A DNA stretch of 64,000 bases from Sphingobium sp. YR768 (GCF_900111125.1 NZ_FOGE01000019.1:1-64000), one strand, 5' to 3'. Shown: positions 1 through 7,894, counted from the stretch's first letter. Numbers and translations: made by a program. The notes: generated by a model not told the origin, from the letters alone.

Positions 1-105
1 GAAACGGGCCAGCGCATCCTCCAAAGCCTCGACGCAAAAGCCCGCGTCCATGCTGTTCGATAGCCGCCAGGCCAGCACCTTGCGGCTTGCCCTCCCCACG
101 CTCAT
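1..105 (-). pseudogene. IS3-family transposase OrfB remnant (internal deletion, partial)
   Basis: Thirty-five codons are visible, starting at an ATG that overlaps the orfA stop. After the first five residues (MSVGR) the sequence jumps to ASRKVLAWRLSNSMDAGFC, which in IS3 OrfB proteins lies well inside the integrase core, after the first catalytic aspartate (the DITYI region). The N-terminal ~120 residues are therefore missing by internal deletion. The reading frame continues past position 1, so the state of the remaining catalytic residues cannot be seen. Confidence 0.8.
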
Positions 106-386
106 CGACCGGAGGCTTTCGCCAAAAAATCCCTTTCCACCAGCAATTGCCCGATCTTGGCGTGCAACTTCCCGATTTCCGCCTCACTGGCAGCCTTCGA
201 GCTCTGATCGCCGCTATCGAACAGGCTGGCCATCCCATCCATCGCCTGCCGCTTCCATGCACCGATCATCATGTGGTCGATGCCATGCTTCGCTGCCAGT
301 TCCGCCAGCGTCAGATCGCCCCGGAGCGCCTCCATCGCAACCCTCGCCTTGAAATCCGCGCTGTAGCGCTTTCTCGTCGTCTTCAT
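102..386 (-). CDS. IS3-family transposase OrfA (HTH_Tnp_1)
   Basis: A 94-residue protein with the usual IS3 OrfA layout. An N-terminal helix-turn-helix region begins KRYSADFKARVAMEAL and continues through LAELAAKHGID, followed by a predicted leucine-zipper-like helix (EIGKLHAKIGQLLVERDFL). It binds the element ends and, through programmed -1 frameshifting in intact elements, is fused to OrfB. Length is normal for the family. The stop overlaps the start of the orfB remnant (ATGA). It is probably expressed but functionless in transposition because OrfB is deleted. Confidence 0.88.
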   Translation of the reverse strand: MKTTRKRYSADFKARVAMEALRGDLTLAELAAKHGIDHMMIGAWKRQAMDGMASLFDSGDQSSKAASEAEIGKLHAKIGQLLVERDFLAKASGR

Positions 387-450
387 TCCCGTCCATTCCT
401 CCAGGTCCGCATGAGCTTAAAACCCTGTCCGAATTTCCGGCACCAACTCA

Positions 451-913
451 CAAACGCTTCTTGCGGGCCTACGCTCACTAGCACATGGCTGGGCGTATTG
501 AGTGCGTCCGCGCGCCAGCCCATCCGGCGGGCAGCTGCCACGTACAAAATGGAGAGGCTGACCGGCAAACCGCGGCGTCGATCGAGAACCCGGATCATAT
601 CGGCATTGAGCGGCGCGTCATAGCTGTCGCGATCGCCGACGAAACCCAACTGTTCGCCAATCACCTCTGCGAGCAATGCGCCCTGCCCTTCCCCGGACGC
701 CAGATCTGCTGCGACGCTCTGTTTGGAAGCAGCCTCGACCGCGTCGCTGATCTGGCGCAGCTGTTCCAGATAGGGTTCAAGATCCTGGCCTTCATGATCG
801 AGCGAACTGAGCGCCAGCGCAGCGCTATCCAACTCGATGTCCTCGTCATCGAGCAGTCCGATATATCCGATCGTCTCGGGGAGACTGGTCAAGCGACAAC
901 CTCCCGCCGGCAA
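451..913 (-). pseudogene. SirB1-family transglutaminase-like protein, truncated by IS3
   Basis: The reading frame matches the SirB1 / Transglut_core2 family, including EQLGFVGDRDSYDAPLNAD and VLDRRRGLPVSLSILYVAAARRMGW, which correspond to the conserved central block. The frame is intact up to about VLVSVGPQ, where members continue with a long C-terminal region. Here it runs into the IS3 end and stops at 383 within IS sequence (23 foreign residues or so). About 150 residues survive of a usual ~270. The start shown is ATG at 913; a TTG at about 889 is an alternative. Probably inactive. Family assignment is from motif recall. Confidence 0.75.
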
Positions 914-1030
914 CTATATCCGCCAGACACGCATAGGCTCGTTATTTCGCAGATCGGCATCAAGTCCTCCATGGGTCGGGAGATGGGAAGTCCGTTCCGC
1001 CATTACTACAGGAGATGACACTGACCGGAT

Positions 1031-2215
1031 TTAGAGGTTCGCCTGTGATGATGGCGCCATCGCCCAAACGCCCAGACCCAGCCATTGTGCCATTCGCGCC
1101 AATTCTTCATTCAGAGCGTCACGGCTGTCCGATGGCGCCCCCGGTTCAAAGTGCATCGACTGGACTATCAGCCTACCAGCCTTGCGATCAGCCTTCAGAT
1201 CGACGCGCGCGACCAAGTTGTCTCCCAGCAGGAAGGGCAGGACATAATAGCCATATTCCCGCTTCTCGGCGGGGACATAGATTTCGATACGATAGCGGAA
1301 GCCGAACAGTCGCTCGGTGCGGTCGCGCTCCCAGATCAGCGGGTCGAAGGGCACGAGAAGGGCCTGCGCGTCGATGCGGCGGGGCCGCCGCGCGTCACGA
1401 TGCAGCCAGGCATGACGCCAGCCGGGCACATGGACGGGCACCAATATTCCCTCTTCGGCAAGCGAATGGATCGCGGGCATGGCGTCGCGCGGCGACTGGC
1501 GGAAATAGTCCCGCAACTCGCCGCTAGTCGCGATGCCATGCGCCTGCGCTGCATATTGAATCAAGGCGCGGTGCGCATCAAAATCCGACGGGGTCGACTG
1601 GTTCAGGACGTCCGCCGGGACCACCCGCTCCGTCAGGTCATAGACCCGCTCGAAATTGCCGCGCCGGCTAGCCGTGCTGATATGGCCGGCCCAGAACAGC
1701 CATTCGAGCGCGCGCTTGGTATCGCTCCACCCCCACCAGCCCGTCTGCCCCTTGTGGGACTCGAAGTCGGACACCGCCATAGGCCCGTCGATCCTTAGCC
1801 GATCAAGGAGCGCCATCGCTTCATTGCGTCGCTCGGTCGCGTAGATCCGCATACCTGTCCAGCCGGCCTCTCCGCGATCGGCCTGCGCCATGCGCCAGCG
1901 AAGCAGTGGTTTGAAATCGAACGGCAGAAGCGAGGCCTCATGCGCCCAATATTCGAAAAGCTTCCGATCACGCGGCTTGCCCCAGGCGAGGGCGTCCAAC
2001 GCCGTGCGATCATAGCATCCCAGCCGCGAGAAGGCAGGAAGATAATGGGCGCGGCTAAGGACATTGACGCTATCAATCTGGTGAAGATGAAGCCTGCCCA
2101 ATAATTGTCGCAGATGGCGGACTCCGGCCGCAACAGGGCGCTTCTGCCCGAAACCTTGCGCGCCGAGGGCGATACGCCGCGCCTGTGGCTGCCCTATATT
2201 TTCGATCGCTGTCAC
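1031..2215 (-). CDS. ycaQ: Winged-helix DNA glycosylase-like protein, YcaQ/AlkZ family
   Basis: A 394-residue HTH_42 family protein. Members include E. coli YcaQ (AlkX) and Streptomyces AlkZ, base-excision glycosylases that unhook DNA interstrand crosslinks. The N-terminal part contains LHQIDSVNVLSRAHYLPAFSRLG, which carries the Q-x-D catalytic motif of the family; the rest is the tandem winged-helix body, with LLVPFDPLIWERDRTERLFGF and YYVLPFLLGDNLVARVDLK near the C terminus as family signatures. The GTG start gives a full-length protein. It stands alone on the minus strand next to stress genes. Activity is inferred from family membership and the retained catalytic motif. Confidence 0.85.
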   Translation of the reverse strand: MTAIENIGQPQARRIALGAQGFGQKRPVAAGVRHLRQLLGRLHLHQIDSVNVLSRAHYLPAFSRLGCYDRTALDALAWGKPRDRKLFEYWAHEASLLPFDFKPLLRWRMAQADRGEAGWTGMRIYATERRNEAMALLDRLRIDGPMAVSDFESHKGQTGWWGWSDTKRALEWLFWAGHISTASRRGNFERVYDLTERVVPADVLNQSTPSDFDAHRALIQYAAQAHGIATSGELRDYFRQSPRDAMPAIHSLAEEGILVPVHVPGWRHAWLHRDARRPRRIDAQALLVPFDPLIWERDRTERLFGFRYRIEIYVPAEKREYGYYVLPFLLGDNLVARVDLKADRKAGRLIVQSMHFEPGAPSDSRDALNEELARMAQWLGLGVWAMAPSSQANL

Positions 2216-2264
2216 GGCTGAAGGATTAGATACGCATCCAGGTCAAGGCAATTGCATGGTCGCT

Positions 2265-2492
2265 TCAATTGACAGAACCGGCGGCTATATTGTCAGCATT
2301 GATGTTGTCAGCGCCTGTCTGGCCTGTCTCAAAGAAACCGAAGCCGACCGCGATGGCCAGCAGGATCGCCACAAGGATCAGGCTGATCACCAATATGTTG
2401 CGCGTCATGCGGGTTGGCGAACCGCTGCGCGCTTCCGTCGTCGACATATGCGTCACGACCTCGCCATCTTCCTTTTCCTTATGCATCATCAT
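2265..2492 (-). CDS. Small single-pass membrane protein, putative stress-induced
   Basis: A 75-residue protein of unknown function. It has a charged, soluble N terminus, one hydrophobic segment at about residues 33-54 (ILVISLILVAILLAIAVGFGFF) and a short polar C-terminal tail rich in Asn and Asp (GADNINADNIAAGS). A clear ribosome binding site (AGAGGAG) precedes the ATG at 2492; an internal ATG at 2447 is an alternative start. An EcfG-like promoter lies immediately upstream at 2509-2533, and the gene diverges from another small gene at 2639. The general-stress role is inferred from the promoter only. Confidence 0.6.
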   Translation of the reverse strand: MMMHKEKEDGEVVTHMSTTEARSGSPTRMTRNILVISLILVAILLAIAVGFGFFETGQTGADNINADNIAAGSVN

Positions 2493-2508
2493 TCTCCTCT
2501 CTGGTGAG

Positions 2509-2533
2509 AACCGCCTTCACGATGCTCTGTTCC
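2509..2533 (-). promoter_or_regulatory. EcfG-type promoter-like site for the small membrane gene
   Basis: On the minus strand GGAAC (2533-2529) is followed by exactly 16 bases and GGTT (2512-2509). This fits the alphaproteobacterial general-stress consensus GGAAC-N16/17-(C/G)GTT. It lies 17 bases before the ATG at 2492. Confidence 0.55.
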
Positions 2534-2569
2534 GCGCAGGAAAAGCGTGTTGATCTGCATCAATCGATG

Positions 2570-2594
2570 GGAACAGGGGCCTGCGCGCATGGTT
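2570..2594 (+). promoter_or_regulatory. EcfG-type promoter-like site for the gene at 2639
   Basis: GGAAC (2570-2574), a 16-base spacer, then GGTT (2591-2594). It has the same -35, spacer and -10 as the divergent site at 2509-2533 and sits 44 bases before the ATG at 2639. Confidence 0.55.
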
Positions 2595-2638
2595 TTGCCG
2601 TACAAGCCGCGACAGTGCCGGCATCAGGAGGATCACAC

Positions 2639-2851
2639 ATGGCCGGACATGGAACCGATCAGCGAGACGTCAAGGCATGGGGCGATCAGGATCTGGTCGA
2701 GGCCTTCCTGATGATAGCCGAGGCCGATCAGAATTCATCCCTCGATCAGGCGGTTCTTGGCGAGATGAACCGTCGGGCATCGGGCGGACAACATGACGCT
2801 GCGACCTCGACGGAGCGGCCCCGCCTGTGGGATTATGGCCGGGATCGTTAG
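2639..2851 (+). CDS. Small hydrophilic hypothetical protein
   Basis: A 70-residue acidic and polar protein (begins MAGHGTDQRDVKAWGDQDLV) with no membrane segment or recognisable domain. The ATG at 2639 is chosen because a strong AGGAGG at 2626-2631 lies seven bases upstream; the longer open frame that begins at 2414 has no such support. An EcfG-like promoter lies at 2570-2594. Function unknown; the promoter suggests a role in the general stress response. Confidence 0.6.
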   Translation: MAGHGTDQRDVKAWGDQDLVEAFLMIAEADQNSSLDQAVLGEMNRRASGGQHDAATSTERPRLWDYGRDR

Positions 2852-2927
2852 GCACAGCGTCATTACCGCAACTATTTGAGCAGGCAGCGCATTATATCTC
2901 TATTTCAATCCCAGCAGGAGACCATCC

Positions 2928-3359
2928 TTGCCCGGTACGCCTATGGGCTTCAGGCCCTTTCTGCATCCCTTGCACGGCTTGCTCCTGGCTTTTCCCGTGG
3001 CGCTATTCACGGTCGCGCTGCTGACCGACATCGCCTATCTTCAGACTGCTGAAATCCAGTGGACCAATTTCTCCTCCTGGTTGATCGCGGGCGCCTTGCT
3101 GGCCGGCGCTCTGGTGCTGGTCTGGAGCATCATTCTTGCAATTGTCGCCCGGCGTCGGGCGCATCGGCAGCGATCGTTGATCTACGCGGGGTTGATCGCC
3201 ATCATGTGGATTGCGGGTCTGGTGAACGCGTTCAAGCATAGTCAGGACGCCTGGAGTTCGGTTGGCGTCACCGGCCTCATCCTGTCGATCATCAGCGCGG
3301 TCTTTGCCCTGGCGGCCAGTTGGGTCGCTCACCGCACTGTGCGGGAGATTGCCCGATGA
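2928..3359 (+). CDS. DUF2231-like four-helix membrane protein
   Basis: A 143-residue integral membrane protein with four hydrophobic segments at about residues 12-33, 47-71, 85-101 and 113-135, and an early HPLHGLLLAFPVALF motif typical of DUF2231 proteins. These are inner-membrane proteins of unknown function, often found near redox proteins. The start is TTG at 2928, supported by CAGGAG at 2915-2920. Its stop overlaps the start of the next gene (ATGA at 3356-3359), so the two are translationally coupled; a membrane redox partner role is an inference from this. Confidence 0.75.
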   Translation: MPGTPMGFRPFLHPLHGLLLAFPVALFTVALLTDIAYLQTAEIQWTNFSSWLIAGALLAGALVLVWSIILAIVARRRAHRQRSLIYAGLIAIMWIAGLVNAFKHSQDAWSSVGVTGLILSIISAVFALAASWVAHRTVREIAR

Positions 3360-4672
3360 GCATCGCTCCTGCGCGCAGCCTTTGCGCCGCCCTCTTCACC
3401 CTCGCACTCGCCGGATGCGGCAGCAGCCAGCCAGGGCTTGACCAGACCGGCGCCAATCCCGACCTTCCCGGACAGCGTCAAACGCTGGTTCCGCCGATCA
3501 GGATCGCGACTCCCGAGGGCTGGGATGGCGAAAGCCCGACCGCGCCACAGGGCTTTACGGTCACGGCGCTGGCAACCGACCTCAAGGTACCGCGCCAGAC
3601 GCTTGTCCTGCCCAATGGCGACATATTGGTGGCAGAAGGGTCAGGCGGCAGCGCCCCGCTCATGCGCCCCAAAGATGTGATCGCGGGCTATATCAAGAGC
3701 CTGGGCAAGACGCCGGTAAAGGGCGGCAATCGCATCACGCTGTTGCGCGATGCCGATGGCGATGGCAAGGCGGAGATGCGCACCACCTTCATCGATGGCC
3801 TCAACGCGCCCTATGGCCTCGCCTTCGTGGACGGCAGCCTCTACGTCGCCAATCAGGATGCCCTGCTGCGTTTCCCCTATCGCGACGGCATAACACGGAT
3901 CGCGACGCCTGGTCAGGAAGTTACCAAGCTGCCGTCCCGCCTCAACCATCACTGGACCAAGGCGCTGACGGCCAGCGCGGATGGCACGAAACTCTATGTT
4001 GGCATCGGCTCCAACAGCAATGTGGGAGAGCGCGGCATGGCGGTGGAGGAAGATCGCGCCGTCATCTGGGAAATCGACCGCGCAACCGGCGCGCACCGGA
4101 CCTTTGCCAGCGGCATCCGCAACCCCACGGCCCTTGCCATCAATCCGCAGACGCAGGCGCTATGGTCGGTCGTGAACGAGCGGGATGAGCTGGGGCCGCA
4201 ACTCGTGCCGGACTATCTGACATCCGTGCGCCCCGGCGCCTTCTACGGCTGGCCTTACAGCTACTGGGGCAAAAATGTCGATCCGCGCGTCCATCCCCAG
4301 AACCCGAAGATGATCGAAAAGGCGATCCGCCCAGACTTTGCGCTGGGCTCCCATGTTGCCGCCCTCGGCCTCAGTTTCGTGACCGGTGCCGGCCTGGGCC
4401 CGTCCTTCACACAGGGCGCTTTCGTTGGGCAGCATGGCAGCTGGAACCGGCAGGATCTGTCCGGATACAAGGTCGTCTGGGTGCCGTTCGCCAATGGTCG
4501 TCCGGCGGGAAAACCCGTCGATTTCCTGACCGGCTTCATCAAGGACGGGCACGCACGCGGCCGCCCGGTAGGCGTGACCTATGATCCGGCGCGTGGGAGC
4601 CTCATCGTGGCCGATGACCTGTCGAACACGGTCTGGCGGGTCGCGCCCGCCAGTGCCACGTCCGCCCGGTGA
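3356..4672 (+). CDS. PQQ-dependent sugar/sorbosone dehydrogenase-like lipoprotein
   Basis: A 438-residue exported protein. The N terminus MSIAPARSLCAALFTLALAGC ends in a lipobox (LALAGC), so it should be a lipid-anchored periplasmic protein. The mature part is a beta-propeller of the soluble glucose / L-sorbosone dehydrogenase family, shown by GFTVTALATDLKVPRQTLVLPNGDILV, LRDADGDGKAE, GLNAPYGLAFVDGSLYVAN, RNPTALAINPQTQALW and FVGQHGSWNR. Such enzymes oxidise aldoses or related sugars using PQQ. It is coupled to the DUF2231 gene upstream and to the retropepsin-like gene downstream (GTGA overlap). The substrate cannot be read from the sequence. Confidence 0.82.
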   Translation: MSIAPARSLCAALFTLALAGCGSSQPGLDQTGANPDLPGQRQTLVPPIRIATPEGWDGESPTAPQGFTVTALATDLKVPRQTLVLPNGDILVAEGSGGSAPLMRPKDVIAGYIKSLGKTPVKGGNRITLLRDADGDGKAEMRTTFIDGLNAPYGLAFVDGSLYVANQDALLRFPYRDGITRIATPGQEVTKLPSRLNHHWTKALTASADGTKLYVGIGSNSNVGERGMAVEEDRAVIWEIDRATGAHRTFASGIRNPTALAINPQTQALWSVVNERDELGPQLVPDYLTSVRPGAFYGWPYSYWGKNVDPRVHPQNPKMIEKAIRPDFALGSHVAALGLSFVTGAGLGPSFTQGAFVGQHGSWNRQDLSGYKVVWVPFANGRPAGKPVDFLTGFIKDGHARGRPVGVTYDPARGSLIVADDLSNTVWRVAPASATSAR

Positions 4673-5322
4673 TCGCAGCCTTGCGCTGGCGTGGACCAGT
4701 CGAGATCAGCGCCAACCCTGAATGGCAGCAACTGGCGCTCTACGCCGTAGGCGCTGCCATCTTCCTCATCATCCTGTTCAACATTCCGTTCGTCGGACGC
4801 ATCTTGCGAACGCTGTGCTCGATCGGGTTGCTGGCCCTGTGCCTCTTCTTTCTGTTCCAGCAGGCGCCGTTCGATCCGACCCTTTCCCGGATAAAGTCTC
4901 AACTTGGCCTGGACGACCAGCGCATGACGGGCTCGGACGTGCGTATCGCTATGAGCCCCGATGGGCATTTCTGGGCACGGGCGTCGATCAATGGCGTACA
5001 GCGCCGCATGTTGATCGACAGCGGCGCAACGATCTCGGCCATTTCCGAAGAGACCGCGGCCCAAGCGAATGTAACCAAGGGTACCAGCCTGATGCCCGTC
5101 GTCCTTCAGACGGCCAATGGCGCCGTGCGGGCTGAAACTGGCTCGATCGACCGGCTCGCCGTCGGCTCGATCGAGGCAAGCAACCTCAAGACGGTCATCT
5201 CCCCTGCCCTCGGCCCGGTCGACATATTGGGCATGAACTTCCTGTCGCAACTCGCCTCCTGGCGCGTCGAAGGGAGAACTTTGATCCTGGTTCCCGCGTC
5301 GCCTCGCGGCGAGGCGGATTAG
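4669..5322 (+). CDS. Membrane-anchored retropepsin-like aspartic protease (TIGR02281 type)
   Basis: A 217-residue protein. Two hydrophobic segments lie near residues 22-42 and 48-64; the periplasmic domain that follows carries the catalytic DSG at residues 117-119 (MLIDSGATISAIS). A second signature, PVDILGMNFLSQLASWRVEGRTLIL, ends the domain. This is the clan AA aspartic protease layout common in alphaproteobacteria (SpeP/DUF1550-like neighbours, TIGR02281). The GTG start overlaps the upstream stop by four bases. Substrates are unknown. Confidence 0.83.
   Translation: MIAALRWRGPVEISANPEWQQLALYAVGAAIFLIILFNIPFVGRILRTLCSIGLLALCLFFLFQQAPFDPTLSRIKSQLGLDDQRMTGSDVRIAMSPDGHFWARASINGVQRRMLIDSGATISAISEETAAQANVTKGTSLMPVVLQTANGAVRAETGSIDRLAVGSIEASNLKTVISPALGPVDILGMNFLSQLASWRVEGRTLILVPASPRGEAD
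5300..5316 (+). terminator. Short hairpin between convergent genes
   Basis: CGCCTCG (5300-5306), a three-base loop and CGAGGCG (5310-5316) form a 7-bp stem over the last codons of the protease gene, eight bases before the convergent transporter gene ends. There is no T-run, so termination is only possible. Confidence 0.35.
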
Positions 5323-5329
5323 CGGCTGG

Positions 5330-6199
5330 CTATTCCTCTTCTGCCGCCTCGCTATCTTCCCTCATCTGACCGTGCGCCAACACGGCAAACAGGCCAGTTC
5401 CTCCAATGATGTTGCCAAGGAAAGCCGGGAGCAAAAAGTCGAGCAGCATATCCGCAACGGTCATGGAACCGTTCAGCCAGAGAAAGGCTGTCTGCGAAAA
5501 GCCGGTCACGACATGGCTGAAGCCGCCAAGCGCGATGACATAGGTCAATAAAGAGATGACCCAGAATTCACTGCCTTTCGCATTGGGCAGGAGCCAGGCG
5601 ATGGACGCCATCAGGAAGCCGGCCGGAATACCTAATGTGAGCGTCTTGAGCCCCTCCTGCGCGGGCAGCTTTTGCAGGATATCGATCGCAATTAGCCTTT
5701 GCTCATGCGTGATGACGACCTCACCTGCCATCAGCGCAACTACGATCAACACACCGATGAGGTTTGCGGTCAATACGACAGACCATAGCCTTGCAAGCCG
5801 CGCCAGCCCGGCAATGCTGGGCCGTGCAGCCACGGGGAGCACGGCAGTTACCGTACTCTCGGTAAAAAGCTGTAGCCGCCCCATGATGACGATCACATAA
5901 CCGACGGGATAGCCCAGCAGATAGACAAGCTCGGCCCAGCGCTCGTCCGGCAAGCGCATGCGCAGATAGAGTTCCGCCAGCAGCGATATGGTGATGGCGA
6001 GGCCGGCTGCGAGACCCGAAAGCAGCAGAGCAACGACAGGCCTTGCCAGTTCCTCCTCGCCCTGGAGCCGCACGGCCTCATGCAAGACCATATGCGAACT
6101 GGCCTGGCGCCGCCGGACATCCTGCGCCTCATCCGGCGACAGGGCATCATCCGGCGCGCTGGGATCATCCATCGGCGACTGATCTGGATCGGATGTCAT
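5330..6199 (-). CDS. Formate/nitrite transporter (FNT) family channel, YfdC-like
   Basis: A 289-residue membrane protein. An unusually acidic cytoplasmic N-terminal tail of about 50 residues precedes six predicted helices. Family signatures include LGYPVGYVIVIMGRLQLFTESTVTAVLP and FSHVVTGFSQTAFLWLNG. FNT channels pass small monovalent anions such as formate, nitrite or hydrosulfide; the long acidic N terminus fits the YfdC-like subgroup, whose substrate is uncertain. It follows the sigma factor gene by 66 bases on the same strand, so it may be part of the stress regulon. Confidence 0.85.
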   Translation of the reverse strand: MTSDPDQSPMDDPSAPDDALSPDEAQDVRRRQASSHMVLHEAVRLQGEEELARPVVALLLSGLAAGLAITISLLAELYLRMRLPDERWAELVYLLGYPVGYVIVIMGRLQLFTESTVTAVLPVAARPSIAGLARLARLWSVVLTANLIGVLIVVALMAGEVVITHEQRLIAIDILQKLPAQEGLKTLTLGIPAGFLMASIAWLLPNAKGSEFWVISLLTYVIALGGFSHVVTGFSQTAFLWLNGSMTVADMLLDFLLPAFLGNIIGGTGLFAVLAHGQMREDSEAAEEE

Positions 6200-6265
6200 T
6201 GACTATAGCCCTGACGAAACCAGGAAGCGGGGCCGGATCGAACCTTGCTCCGCTTCATCATCCGC

Positions 6266-6922
6266 TCAGGCGGCCAGTGCCAGCAGCCCTGACACATCAG
6301 GTGGCGTTGGCTGACGGTTCTGAATATTGTCGAGATAAGCAAAGATGCTGACAACGGCATCTTCTTCATTGTCAAAATCAGCGCGCGCGGTTTCGAGAAC
6401 TCCATCGTTCATCAAGGCTTCCAACGCCATGCGCGCCCGGGCCACACGGCTCTTGACCGTGCCGATGGCGACCCCCGCGATTTCAGCGGTTTCTTCGTAG
6501 GAGATTCCACCGGCCCCGACAAGGATCAACGCTTCGCGCTGCGGCTCGGGCAATTGCAAGAGCGCGCGCATGAGGTCACGCAGTTCAATGCTGCTATCCT
6601 GCGAAGCGGGCGCGGCCAGAACACGGTCTGCCACCAGGTCATCCCATTCGCCGGTGAAGCGGCGACGACGTGTCAGGCTGAAATAATGATTGCGCAGGAT
6701 CGTGAAGGTCCATGCACGGAAATTCGTGCCAGCGACATAGCGTTGCCGAGCGGCCCATGTCTTCATCATCGTTTCCTGGACAAGGTCGTCCGCCAGATCG
6801 TGATTTCCACAAAGGCTGCGGGCGAAGGCGCGTAACTGTGGGATAACCCTCGTCAATTCTGCTTTGAAGGCGGCATCGGAAAGACGGGGAGGCTCAGCCT
6901 GCGGTGCGATGGTGTCCGACAT
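6266..6922 (-). CDS. ECF sigma factor, EcfG-like (general stress response)
   Basis: A 218-residue sigma-70 family protein with region 2 (LRAFARSLCGNHDLADDLVQETMMKTWAARQRYV, FRAWTFTILRNHYFS) and region 4 (LLQLPEPQREALILVGAGGISYEETAEIAGVAIGTVKSRVARAR). The spelling of these regions fits the ECF15/EcfG group that controls the alphaproteobacterial general stress response. The start at 6922 is chosen over the longer frame because AAGGGGA lies just upstream. A GGAAC-N16-TGTT site at 6954-6978 suggests autoregulation. A C-terminal extension of about 40 residues follows region 4. No PhyR or NepR gene is in this window, so it may be a paralogue regulated from elsewhere. Confidence 0.82.
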   Translation of the reverse strand: MSDTIAPQAEPPRLSDAAFKAELTRVIPQLRAFARSLCGNHDLADDLVQETMMKTWAARQRYVAGTNFRAWTFTILRNHYFSLTRRRRFTGEWDDLVADRVLAAPASQDSSIELRDLMRALLQLPEPQREALILVGAGGISYEETAEIAGVAIGTVKSRVARARMALEALMNDGVLETARADFDNEEDAVVSIFAYLDNIQNRQPTPPDVSGLLALAA

Positions 6923-6953
6923 ATGATCCCCTTCAAAACTATTCGAGAAGAAG

Positions 6954-6978
6954 AACATTTCGATAGGGTATCGGTTCC
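6954..6978 (-). promoter_or_regulatory. EcfG-type promoter-like site, sigma factor autoregulation
   Basis: Minus-strand GGAAC (6978-6974), 16-base spacer, TGTT (6957-6954), one base off the CGTT -10 consensus. It lies about 32 bases before the sigma factor ATG. Confidence 0.5.
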
Positions 6979-7034
6979 GGCGCCCATGTCGCCCCCCCAT
7001 TTTCGATTGCCGTTTGTTGCGCCGCAGAAATGTT

Positions 7035-7059
7035 TGAACCGCCCGACAATTGACGGGTT
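7035..7059 (+). promoter_or_regulatory. EcfG-type promoter-like site upstream of the oxidase fragment
   Basis: TGAAC (7035-7039), 16-base spacer, GGTT (7056-7059). One mismatch in the -35 element. It points at the truncated cytochrome oxidase gene starting at 7106. Confidence 0.4.
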
Positions 7060-7105
7060 GGGAAAGAATATAACGCAGGGAAGCGACAGGGGATTATCAC
7101 ACCAG

Positions 7106-7819
7106 ATGGCGCGGATGCTGCTTCTGACCATGCTGGTCGCTGCTCTGACCGGCTGTAGTGCGGAGCAATCGACGCTGGCAGTATTTGGTGCCGATGCGCG
7201 CGCAATCCGGCACATCGCGATCATTCTGACGTCAGGCGCGATCCTTATCGTGGCAATCACCGTCGCCCTCTATGTTCGGGCCGTCCGTGCGTCCGAGCAT
7301 AGTCTCAGCCATGAACAGGGCATGCGCATGATCCTCTGGGTCGGGGCGATCGGGCCGACGCTCATTCTGACTGGGCTCCTGCTTTACGCTTTGCCTGCCA
7401 TACGTCCCCGCCCGGCCGATCCGGGCGATCTGGTAATCCGGGTGGAAGGCGAGCAATTCTGGTGGCGGGTTGCCTATCGACCGTCCGATAATGCACCACC
7501 ATTATCTTCGGCCAACGAAATTCGCGTACCCGTCGGCCGGACGGTCGTATTAGAACTGATGGCCAAAGTCGTGATCCACAGCTTCCGGATACCCGGCCTT
7601 GCCGGCAAAATGGACATGATCGCAGGCCGCACCAACCGGCTGGTGGTGAAGGCGGAGAAGCCGGGACGCTATCGTGGCGTAATGCGCAGGTCGATCCCGG
7701 CATCTGCCTGTATAAGGCGCGCTGGGGCCGTCAAAGGCTTCCAACATCATAAGCCCATCAGCCACCCCTTGGATGCCGACGCCGTTGATCCGGCGCGCTC
7801 TCCATTCCTGAGAACATAG
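7106..7819 (+). pseudogene. Cytochrome c oxidase subunit II, truncated before the CuA site
   Basis: The first ~195 codons match the alphaproteobacterial lipoprotein type of subunit II. There is a signal peptide with lipobox (VAALTGC), two membrane helices (about residues 33-55 and 73-93) and the start of the cupredoxin domain (RVEGEQFWWRVAY, ANEIRVPVGRTVVLELMAKVVIHSFRIPGLAGKMDMIAGRTNRL). After PGRYRG the family continues with the Cys/Glu/Cys/His/Met ligands of CuA. Here that block is absent and about 40 unrelated residues follow. No subunit I gene follows, so this looks like the remnant of a deleted oxidase operon. Confidence 0.75.
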
Positions 7820-7894
7820 CGCTCGGCGGCTCAAGCCTGTGTTCGCGATTTACGTGAACCGCCGGGCGCTTGGAAAATGGATCATCACATCCTT

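Larger units (their letters stand above)
1..450 (-). mobile_element. IS3-family element, internally deleted, running off the window
   Basis: The minus strand holds a complete IS3-type orfA followed directly by the late part of orfB. The outer end lies near position 450, where the minus strand reads TGAGTTGGTGCCGGAAATTC before orfA; this boundary is an estimate from where the interrupted SirB1 gene loses its family sequence. The other end is outside the window. OrfB has lost roughly 120 N-terminal codons, including the expected first catalytic aspartate, so this copy should not encode a working transposase. Confidence 0.8.
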
